Source: Eubacteriales bacterium (GTDB lineage Bacteria > Bacillota > Clostridia > Lachnospirales > Lachnospiraceae). From it: a stretch of DNA of 64,000 nucleotides. Under the pieces are notes generated by a model, which was given only the letters and a program-made list of their open reading frames with translations, was not told the origin of the DNA and searched no databases. The DNA is taken from NCBI GenBank assembly GCA_030524225.1, contig JAUNGV010000003.1, forward strand, positions 1-64,000. Reading direction: 5' to 3'. The position numbers and the translations under genes are program-made. Shown one piece after another: positions 1-6,505 of the stretch (position 1 is its first letter; each line of letters opens with the position of its first letter).

Positions 1-22
1 TGTTTTTGGGAACCTATACCTT

Positions 23-44
23 GCTGAATGATTAATTGTTCAGC
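23..44. promoter_or_regulatory. Inverted repeat upstream of the first GH78-type gene
   Basis: Six-base arms GCTGAA and TTCAGC flank a 10-nt AT-rich spacer, about 65 nt before the start codon. It could be a regulator-binding site. The upstream part of this intergenic region lies outside the window, so no promoter is assigned. Confidence 0.25.
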
Positions 45-108
45 GTTTCCTTAGGAACAGTGACACTGCAGGAGAAATAAGCGACGCTGAGACAGAAAGG
101 AATAAGGA

Positions 109-2508
109 ATGGCTTATCACTTTGAGAGAGCATTGCCTATATGGGGCGAAAATCTGACAAATGAATATAATCAGATTCTTGGATTTCGGACGGATCTTGT
201 GGTCAGAGAACAAACATCACTTCGGATTGGACTGGCAGCGCGGACCTTTTACCGTCTCTATATCAATGGAAAGATGGTGGCCAACGGTCCAGCGCGGACA
301 GCGGCGGGATACTGTCGTGTGGATGAGCATACTTTCAGTGGAAGCGGGAGAATTGCTGTTGCTATAGAAGTGATTGCACAAGATAAGCCGCGAAAATACA
401 GCAATGATAATACGATGGAACCGGGACTGCTGACGGCAGAGATCAGTGCGCGACGGGATGACGGCAGGTGGGATGTTTTGGCAGCGACCGGAACGGAAGA
501 AGGAGGATTCCTCTATCGGGAACTATCAGAGCGGCGTTCCATGGCAGAACTGATGAGTCACAGTAGGGGAATTGTGGAATACTATTGGATGAATCCGCAC
601 AGCAACGACTGGAAAAAGGAAGAGAGGTGTGGCGGAACAAAATGGAAAAGACCGGTGATCCTGATTGATGTGCCATATTATATGGATCGGAGGGCACCGT
701 ATCCGACTTATCGCGAGATCCCAATGCATTCATTGGAAAGCGTCAGGAGTATGGCAGCCTGCGAACCGATAGACGGCGGAATTGTGTTCCGTCTGGCTAA
801 AATGTTTAATGAAAGTTGGTATGAGTTGCTGCGGGAAGAGGATTGCTTTTTGGAACAGCTGCTCGCGGAAAAGGAGGTTCGTTTTTCCGGAAGATATGAA
901 CGGATTTGTTATCGGGAACAGGGAACTGGAATCAGACTGGAAGCAGGAAGCGGAGCAACGGCGTTCGTTTTTTCTATTCCGAAGTCGGAAGTAGGGTTTC
1001 TTCGTTTGGGAGTAGAGACGGAAAAAGGGGCGGTTGTTGATCTGATCAATAGCGATCATCTGGACAGGCGTGGTACAGTAAAAGCCAATACATATGCCGC
1101 CCGCTATGTGTTGGAGCCAGGTCGGTATGAACTGACGACATTCGAGCCGCGCCTGACTAAATATGTCAAGCTGATAGTGCGGACACAGGGAGCCATTGTC
1201 CTCACCGATCCGTTGATGATTGACTACAGTTATCCAGAGAGTGATAAGTGTCAATTTTCGTGCAGCGACGGGGAATTGAATGCGATCTACGAGGGAGCGC
1301 GCCGGACGCTCAGGCTTAATACGCTGGATATTTTTATGGATTGTCCGCAGAGGGAGCGCGGCGGCTGGCTCTGTGATTCACAGTTTACCTCGTGGGCGGC
1401 ATGGCAGCTGTTTGGAGATCTGCGGGTGGAGAAGGATTTTCTGGAAAATTTCATGCTGACCCATGCAGAGGGGTATAACGATGCCTTTTTTCCGGAAGTC
1501 TATCCGGGAGCCAAAAGTGATAAAGGAGATCCGGGGATTCAAAGTTGGTCATTCTGGTTGCTGACTCAGTTGTGGGATTATTATCATCGTTCAGGAGACA
1601 GGGAATTTGTAGAAGCTTGCCGCACAAGAGTAGAGAAGTTTGTGGACGCTATGGAGTGTCATATCGGAGAAAGTAGGCTGTTTGAGGGGTTCGACTGTCT
1701 TTTTGTGGACTGGTCGCTTTCTAACGAGAAGTTCTCACTCTATCCAATCTCGCTTCCGGTCAATTGTTTGATTGTCTGTGCGATTGAGCGGATGGCAGAA
1801 CTTTACGATGTGAAGCGCTGGCGGGAGCTTGCGGCGCGTGTGAGGACAAGAATAGAAAGTATAAGACCGGAGTGGGGACTGGTCAGTGATGGCTATACAT
1901 GGAGAGATGGACGATTGGAAGCGAACGGATGTCTGACGGAGAGCGGCATCGCTCTGCAGCTGTGGAGTGGCTTTCATACAGAAGAGGAAGTCTACACGGT
2001 TCCGTTTGTGGAGACGATGGGGACATGCCCGACAGGACGACCTAATCCGAATATCGGAAGGGCAAATCTTTTTATTGGGCTGATGATCAGGTTTGACGTA
2101 CTAGGGCGAATGGGAAGGATCAATACGCTTGTGCGAGAACTAAAGGATGTCTATCTGCCGCAGCTGTCACAGGGATCGGGAACTTTTTTTGAGAATATTA
2201 ATGCACACAGTGGCTGTCATGGATTTAACGGAATGGCAGGCGCGTTGCTCGTCAATCATGTACTGGGATTGGGGCAGCCGATGCAGCTGACGAAAACGGT
2301 CAGGATCTCTCCTCATCCGGGAACACTGCTTTGGGCGCGTGGCAGAGCATGGTGTGAGGATGGAGAGATTACTATGGCATGGACAGCAGATGGAGAGAGG
2401 CATGTTCTGGAGATGGAAGTGACGCTGCCGGAGGGATGGCAGTTTAAGATAGAGAGACCGTTTGAACTGAGCGGATGGAAAATTTTGGTCAATGACAAGA
2501 AAATTTAA
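109..2508 (+). CDS. Divergent GH78-type (alpha-L-rhamnosidase-like) glycosidase
   Basis: A 799-residue enzyme with the architecture of GH78 rhamnosidases: N-terminal beta-sandwich domains (about 1-400), then an (alpha/alpha)6 barrel and a short C-terminal beta domain. No signal peptide or membrane segment is visible, so it is probably cytoplasmic. The usual GH78 acidic motif DCPQRDERxGWTGD appears as DCPQRERGGWLCD from D411, so the spacing of the acidic residues is altered. The usual distal TIWERW glutamate corresponds to TFFENINAHSG (E695). It is therefore a divergent clade and its sugar may not be rhamnose. The start has an AAGGAATAAGGA purine stretch just upstream. The next gene on this strand is only a remnant, so it may be the last gene of an operon entering from the left. 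Family level is fairly sure; substrate is inferred. Confidence 0.75.
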   Translation: MAYHFERALPIWGENLTNEYNQILGFRTDLVVREQTSLRIGLAARTFYRLYINGKMVANGPARTAAGYCRVDEHTFSGSGRIAVAIEVIAQDKPRKYSNDNTMEPGLLTAEISARRDDGRWDVLAATGTEEGGFLYRELSERRSMAELMSHSRGIVEYYWMNPHSNDWKKEERCGGTKWKRPVILIDVPYYMDRRAPYPTYREIPMHSLESVRSMAACEPIDGGIVFRLAKMFNESWYELLREEDCFLEQLLAEKEVRFSGRYERICYREQGTGIRLEAGSGATAFVFSIPKSEVGFLRLGVETEKGAVVDLINSDHLDRRGTVKANTYAARYVLEPGRYELTTFEPRLTKYVKLIVRTQGAIVLTDPLMIDYSYPESDKCQFSCSDGELNAIYEGARRTLRLNTLDIFMDCPQRERGGWLCDSQFTSWAAWQLFGDLRVEKDFLENFMLTHAEGYNDAFFPEVYPGAKSDKGDPGIQSWSFWLLTQLWDYYHRSGDREFVEACRTRVEKFVDAMECHIGESRLFEGFDCLFVDWSLSNEKFSLYPISLPVNCLIVCAIERMAELYDVKRWRELAARVRTRIESIRPEWGLVSDGYTWRDGRLEANGCLTESGIALQLWSGFHTEEEVYTVPFVETMGTCPTGRPNPNIGRANLFIGLMIRFDVLGRMGRINTLVRELKDVYLPQLSQGSGTFFENINAHSGCHGFNGMAGALLVNHVLGLGQPMQLTKTVRISPHPGTLLWARGRAWCEDGEITMAWTADGERHVLEMEVTLPEGWQFKIERPFELSGWKILVNDKKI

Positions 2509-2545
2509 ACTTTGTAAAATAGGAACTGGGAACTGTAACCTGCAG

Positions 2546-2812
2546 ATTGTCGAAGGTGTGAAGAGGAATGCGGAGGTACAGAGAAGCTATATGAAATCAT
2601 GAGAGATCGAGCAGTATATTCGAAAGGAAGAGCGGGAAATCGGACTCATGGAAGGCAGGGAGGCGGAGAGGGAAGCGGGCATCCGAATCATGGCGGAAAC
2701 GCTGCGGGAATTCGGGATTGAGAGGGAACAAGCGAGGGAGAAAATCAAAGAGAAATTCTCACTGTCCGAGGAAGAGATGATGGCGTATATGGAAGTATAT
2801 GAAGCCCATTGA
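2546..2812 (+). pseudogene. C-terminal remnant of a PD-(D/E)XK (Rpn-type) transposase-family gene
   Basis: About 88 codons here match the C-terminal end of the intact gene at 13456-14469, including the charged heptad-like tail (LMEGREAERE) and the MAETLREFGI stretch. The first 57 nt (2545-2601) are identical to 14181-14237. A TGA replaces the Trp codon of the intact copy after the shared YMKS. No N-terminal catalytic domain is present upstream, so the fragment cannot be functional. It marks a lost or partially copied second Rpn gene. Confidence 0.85.
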
Positions 2813-2866
2813 AAGAGATGCATGGGGCTCTGCGGGGAAAATTCTGTATATGGATTGCGTTTCTGT

Positions 2867-2911
2867 AGGGGCGGGTTCAAAGCGGGGGTCTCCGCCTCAC
2901 CCCCGCCCCTG
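2867..2911 (-). terminator. GC-rich hairpin at the 3' end of the TetR gene
   Basis: Arms AGGGGCGGG and CCCGCCCCT pair across a roughly 25-nt loop and overlap the last codons of the minus-strand TetR gene. There is no clear U-run, so termination is uncertain. Confidence 0.35.
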
Positions 2912-3421
2912 ATATTCGCTGGTGAGGATTTCGAACATCTCCTCCGGACTTTCCATGCAGCCGTTTTGCAGCCAGAGTTTGATAAGGCGTGTGATTCCCG
3001 CCCTGAAAAATTCCATGTGATATTCAATAAACCTGTTCTGAAAATGCTGGCGGGCCAGATTGACGTCATAGGTGATGATTTTGTAATTGTTGTCGTAGCC
3101 CAGCTTGAAATAGGTTTGATAGAAGATCTGATTGTCTTTAATATGCCTGAACAATTTGAGGTAGTCATTGCTGTTAAAGCCCTGTGTGATCTCACTTTCA
3201 TACAGTTCCTGTAAACTGTTCTCCAGCTTATCCCGTATGGTGTCGGCCAGTCCGTATATATCAATATAATTCGCGTAGAATGTGGTCCGGTTCAGTCCGG
3301 CGCGTTTACAGAGCTCCGATACGCTGATTTCACTCAATTCCTTTGTCTGAAGCAATTCAATAAAGACCTTTTCTATGCGTTCCATGGACGCTTTTTTTCG
3401 TTTGTTGTCAGGGGTATTCAT
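2897..3421 (-). CDS. TetR/AcrR-family transcriptional regulator
   Basis: A 174-residue regulator with an N-terminal TetR-type helix-turn-helix (about residues 8-55, with ELSEISVSELCKRAGLNR then TTFYANY) and a C-terminal all-helical ligand/dimerisation domain. I chose the ATG at 3421 because the GGAATGGAG ribosome binding site of leader copy H sits 7 nt upstream; an in-frame ATG at 3442 lies inside that leader. It is divergent from the membrane-protein operon at 3767-5000, with an eight-base palindrome between them, so it probably represses that operon and itself. The effector is unknown. Confidence 0.85.
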   Translation of the reverse strand: MNTPDNKRKKASMERIEKVFIELLQTKELSEISVSELCKRAGLNRTTFYANYIDIYGLADTIRDKLENSLQELYESEITQGFNSNDYLKLFRHIKDNQIFYQTYFKLGYDNNYKIITYDVNLARQHFQNRFIEYHMEFFRAGITRLIKLWLQNGCMESPEEMFEILTSEYQGRG

Positions 3422-3520
3422 AAAATCTCCATTCCGGAGCATTCTCGCGGCGGGATGAGACAGATGTCAGAGCTGCGTCTGCCATCGTGAGTCTTGTGGT
3501 GTCCCGGCAAGATCTCCTTT
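3422..3520 (-). promoter_or_regulatory. Leader element copy H, upstream of the TetR gene
   Basis: Read on the minus strand, this has the same modules as copies A, B and E: a short stem-loop (CTTG...CAAG), the conserved GATGGCAGACG stretch, a CCGCCGCGAGAA segment, then TGCTCCGGAATGGAG and the ATG at 3421. CTCC can pair with the GGAG of the ribosome binding site. The upstream loop reads GGGACA, which pairs imperfectly with TGCTCC (one A-C mismatch). It is a degenerate copy, the only one on the minus strand. Confidence 0.7.
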
Positions 3521-3569
3521 ATCCCAACACTTGTGGGGAAATTGATGATTGTTTTCGTTTCGCAGTTTT

Positions 3570-3598
3570 ATTATAGTGGAATAGCAGAGAAACAACAA
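3570..3598 (-). promoter_or_regulatory. Promoter for the TetR gene
   Basis: On the minus strand a -35 TTGTTG (3598-3593) and a -10 TATAAT (3575-3570) are separated by 17 nt. The -35 overlaps the palindrome at 3590-3607, which fits autorepression. Confidence 0.6.
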
Positions 3599-3607
3599 CT
3601 GTTGTTT
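3590..3607. promoter_or_regulatory. Palindromic operator candidate for the TetR regulator
   Basis: Perfect inverted repeat AAACAACA-AC-TGTTGTTT midway between the divergent TetR gene and the membrane-protein operon. Position and symmetry suit a TetR dimer; binding is inferred. Confidence 0.55.
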
Positions 3608-3627
3608 TAATAATTCAAAGGGGATGA

Positions 3628-3766
3628 GATTGAAAATTAAGCCCGATCGTTTATTTTTCAATCCCGGGATTTGTGCTGGAGCGTCACAAATCCCGAAAAT
3701 GACAGATGCAAATTGGAGATTTGCATCGTGTTCCGCCGCGAGAATCGCTCCGGAATGGAGGCTATT
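3628..3766 (+). promoter_or_regulatory. Leader element copy A, upstream of the small membrane protein operon
   Basis: One of the two cleanest copies. Hairpin 1 (3628-3663) pairs GATTGAAAA-type and TTTTTCAATC-type arms. Hairpin 2 pairs CGGGATTTGTG (3665-3675) with CACAAATCCCG (3685-3695) and exposes GGAGCG (3678-3683) in its loop. Hairpin 3 pairs GATGCAAAT with ATTTGCATC (3705-3727). CGCTCC (3746-3751) is followed by GGAAT and GGAG (3757-3760), the ribosome binding site for the ATG at 3767. CTCC can pair either with this GGAG or with the loop GGAG of hairpin 2. Confidence 0.75.
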
Positions 3767-4138
3767 ATGAAAAGAAGCAGTTTTGTCGCAATGATTATGG
3801 GAACGGTCAGCGCTGTTTTGTTTGCGCTCGGGATGTGTATGGCGCTCACGCCGGAGTGGAATTCGTTCCAGCCGGGTGTTATACTGGGCTGCGTCGGTCT
3901 GCTGTTTGCGCTGATCACCGTGATGGTGTGGAGAAAGATGGAGCATAAGGCGCCCATCCGTATTTCAGGCAAGACAGTTCTCACAGCAGTGGTGGGCGTG
4001 GCCGGTGCGCTGGCGCTGGGCGTCGGGATGTGTTTCAGTATGGTATGGGAACAGATGATTCCGGGCATTGTCATTGGGCTGATCGGGATTGTGGCTCTTC
4101 TCTGCCTGATCCCTCTTACGAAAGGAATTAAGGATTGA
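3767..4138 (+). CDS. Small four-helix membrane protein
   Basis: A 123-residue protein with four predicted transmembrane helices (about 8-28, 36-55, 70-92 and 98-117) and short loops, arranged as two similar hairpin pairs, each with a G-rich first helix and a P-G-hydrophobic second helix (FQPGVILGCVG and MIPGIVIGLIG). I do not recognise a named family. The ATG at 3767 is chosen because the leader ribosome binding site lies just upstream; reading further upstream would run into the leader. It is first in a tightly packed operon with the next two genes and is divergent from a TetR gene, suggesting envelope stress or efflux-related control. Confidence 0.75.
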   Translation: MKRSSFVAMIMGTVSAVLFALGMCMALTPEWNSFQPGVILGCVGLLFALITVMVWRKMEHKAPIRISGKTVLTAVVGVAGALALGVGMCFSMVWEQMIPGIVIGLIGIVALLCLIPLTKGIKD

Positions 4139-4821
4139 GACCGAAGCAAACTGCCGCATTGCGGCTCGCGAAAACCAGAACGCAGCTGAGAAATCAGCGT
4201 TACCGCACTATTTTGTCCGCTGAGGCAGCCTTTGTATGCAACCTGCTTTACGCCGTCTACCAGTGCGCACTCGGCATCATCAATCTTTCGCTGTGGTTTC
4301 TTGCAATGTGCGCTTTCTATGGGATCTTAGCCACGATGCGGTTTTCGGTCAGTCTGTGCGGGCACAGGGGGCAGTGTCTGCCCTGCGAGACGTCAGAACC
4401 ATTTGCGATGAGATTATCCGGTATTTTACTGGGGGTGATGAGCGTAGTGCTCGCCGCAATCAACTACCTCAGTCTGTCGCAGAATATAGCCGTAAAGTAC
4501 GGCGAAATTATTATGATAACGATTGCGACCTATACGTTTTACAAAGTGATCATGGCCATCATCAGGGCTGTGAAACAGCGCAGGAATCCCTCGCTGCTGT
4601 TACAAACAATCCGGAATATCAGCTATGCGGAAGCGGCGGCTTCCGTGGTGACGCTGCAGCGCTCCATGCTCGTCTCCTTTGGGTCTATGGACGGCGCGCA
4701 GGTTCGGTTCATGAACGCCGTCACGGGAGCGGCTGCCTGCCTGTTTGTACTGGCGCTGGGCATCTCTATGACAATAAAATCAATGGGAAAGGATCATAAA
4801 TTATGGCAAAATCAAAACTGA
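4135..4821 (+). CDS. Multi-pass membrane protein of unknown function
   Basis: A 228-residue protein starting with TTG that overlaps the previous stop codon by four bases, so it is probably translationally coupled. It has a basic N-terminus (RLAKTRTQLRNQRY) and about five hydrophobic segments: 30-70, 90-112, 120-145, and one near 200-218, with a basic loop KQRRNPS. Similar proteins accompany the small gene that follows in clostridial genomes, as far as I know; I have no function for the family. Its tail overlaps the next start by 19 nt. A slightly later start cannot be excluded. Confidence 0.7.
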   Translation: MRPKQTAALRLAKTRTQLRNQRYRTILSAEAAFVCNLLYAVYQCALGIINLSLWFLAMCAFYGILATMRFSVSLCGHRGQCLPCETSEPFAMRLSGILLGVMSVVLAAINYLSLSQNIAVKYGEIIMITIATYTFYKVIMAIIRAVKQRRNPSLLLQTIRNISYAEAAASVVTLQRSMLVSFGSMDGAQVRFMNAVTGAAACLFVLALGISMTIKSMGKDHKLWQNQN

Positions 4822-5000
4822 TACAGGCAAACGAAAAAATAGCGGAGAAGGTCGTCGGCACTTATAAAAGAATCGAGGACTCGGTTGTGGGAAACTACAC
4901 GAAAATCGAGGACGCCTTTGTGGACCGCTATCTCACAAAGGAGGGGGAGAGCGTGGCGGAGGCCAAGGAGAGACTGCGGCGCGAACAGGCAGAGCGCTGA
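4803..5000 (+). CDS. Small soluble charged protein of the membrane operon
   Basis: A 65-residue hydrophilic protein with two copies of a short repeat: VVGTYKRIEDSV and VVGNYTKIEDAF, then VDRYLTKEGESVAEAKERL. The repeat and charge pattern suggest an amphipathic helical adaptor. A GGAAAGGA ribosome binding site precedes the ATG, which overlaps the upstream gene. It closes the TetR-controlled three-gene operon. Function is unknown; the conserved gene order suggests it works with the two membrane proteins. Confidence 0.75.
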   Translation: MAKSKLIQANEKIAEKVVGTYKRIEDSVVGNYTKIEDAFVDRYLTKEGESVAEAKERLRREQAER

Positions 5001-5475
5001 TAAAATGCGCTTATCCCCGGTATTTATTATGATGTCTCTGACATAGATTTATGGCAGAGAAGGTTTGTAACGGAGACGACAGCAAAGCGGGCAGTGAGTC
5101 TGAAAAGATTTGCTGCTTTTTTTGCGCTTATTTTTACCTTTTAATTGGATGGACTGCGGTATCTGCAGGATTTGTCGGAAAAGAGATAAAACAGATCGCA
5201 AAACTGCTATTTTTATGCTTTATGGCGGAGTATGGTAAAAAAGGAATGCAGGAAATCGGCGGCAGGCTCTCTGATGGAGGCGCCAGAATCTAAAGAGGAC
5301 AATTTTTCGTATAAGAAAGCGAATTTACAGCTGTCAGGGGAGGAAAAGAGATTGGTATAATGAGAAAGCTGGAGCTGCAGGGCATGAAATGGGGACGGAA
5401 GCGCAGTTCTCTACCGTCCCGGCGACGCAAGAGGAGCTGCGGCGGAAGGTTGGATGAGACAGGGAGGGATTTATC
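5001..5475 (+). other. Intergenic region, no convincing gene
   Basis: A weak promoter-like TATAAT occurs at 5356-5361, in front of the nucleoside-hydrolase gene, without a good -35 box. An 80-codon open frame at 5051-5293 lacks a ribosome binding site and resembles no family. No clear terminator follows the membrane operon. Confidence 0.5.
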
Positions 5476-6465
5476 ATGCTGTTGACAAAAATGAACGAGC
5501 AGGAAAGGATACAGAGAATGCAGCTTCCCCAAAGGGACGGACGTATTCCATTAGTCATAGATACCGATGCGAAGAACGAAACGGATGATCAGTTCGCAAT
5601 TGCCTGGGCGCTGCGCTCTTCTGAACGGTTTTCTGTGGAAGCGGTCTATGCCGCGCCATTCTGTTATGACTGTATTAAACCCGGCATTCCCAATTGGAAT
5701 ACGCATCCGGTTTTTTCCAGAGACTGGACTGCGAAAAAGGGAATGGAAGCAAGCCTGGATGAGATCAAAAGGATATACAGGTTGTTGGATTTGGATGACA
5801 AAGGCAAAGTCTTCCGCGGAGCGCAGCAGTACCTGACAGACCAGGGAAGCCCTGTGGAAAGCGAGGCAGTGCGCGATCTCATCGACCGGGCAAGGAAAAG
5901 CAGGGAGCTGTTGTATGTGGCGGCCATTGGAGCCATTACGAATATTGCTTCCGCGATTTTGCTGGCGCCGGATATCGTTGACAAAATCGTTGTGATCTGG
6001 CTGGGCGGCGAACTGCCCAGCGCACACCACGGCAAAGAATTTAATATGATGCAGGATGTGAAAGCGTCCCAGACAATACTGGACTGCGGTGTTCCTTTGA
6101 TCTGGATCCCCTGCAGGGAGGTTGCCTCTGCACTGACGCTTACCCGGCGGGAAGCAAAAGAGCGGCTGGCCGGGAAGAATCCGATCTGTGATTATCTGGC
6201 TCAAATCAGTCTGGATATGCTTGAGATTGATGAAAAATGGGGGAATTTGCCTCAAGAGGAAGAGCATGCCAGAATTATCTGGGACATTGCGACTGTTGCC
6301 GCTTTAAAAAATCCGGCTTATGTTTCTTCTGAGTTGATTTCTGCGCCTGTGCTTCATGAGGATTTGTCGGTGACGGAAGGGACAGACCGTCACAAGATCC
6401 GGATGGTCACAGCATGCGACAGGGCGGTCATTTTTGAAGATATGTATTCTGTGCTTTTAGGATAG
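5476..6465 (+). CDS. Nucleoside hydrolase-like protein
   Basis: A 329-residue member of the inosine/uridine-preferring nucleoside hydrolase superfamily, which cleaves N- or related ribosyl bonds using a calcium ion held by aspartates. The calcium motif DTDxGxDD of classical enzymes is here DTDAKNETDDQFA (about 30-42), the variant of a distinct subfamily. Other matching blocks are AAIGAITNIASA, VIWLGGE and FNMMQD, and a C-terminal IWDIATVAALKNP in place of the usual HDP. GGGAGGG lies 8 nt before the ATG. It is seven bases upstream of a GH78 gene reading frame and probably co-transcribed, so it may act on a glycan-derived riboside-like unit instead of a nucleoside; that is inference. Confidence 0.8.
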   Translation: MLLTKMNEQERIQRMQLPQRDGRIPLVIDTDAKNETDDQFAIAWALRSSERFSVEAVYAAPFCYDCIKPGIPNWNTHPVFSRDWTAKKGMEASLDEIKRIYRLLDLDDKGKVFRGAQQYLTDQGSPVESEAVRDLIDRARKSRELLYVAAIGAITNIASAILLAPDIVDKIVVIWLGGELPSAHHGKEFNMMQDVKASQTILDCGVPLIWIPCREVASALTLTRREAKERLAGKNPICDYLAQISLDMLEIDEKWGNLPQEEEHARIIWDIATVAALKNPAYVSSELISAPVLHEDLSVTEGTDRHKIRMVTACDRAVIFEDMYSVLLG

Positions 6466-6505
6466 TCAGCATATGGGCATTCTGATGTTAAGGGAGGAAA
6501 AACAG

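Noticed and set aside
5051..5293. 80-codon open frame after the small membrane operon
   Set aside because: No ribosome binding site, low-complexity start, no family resemblance.
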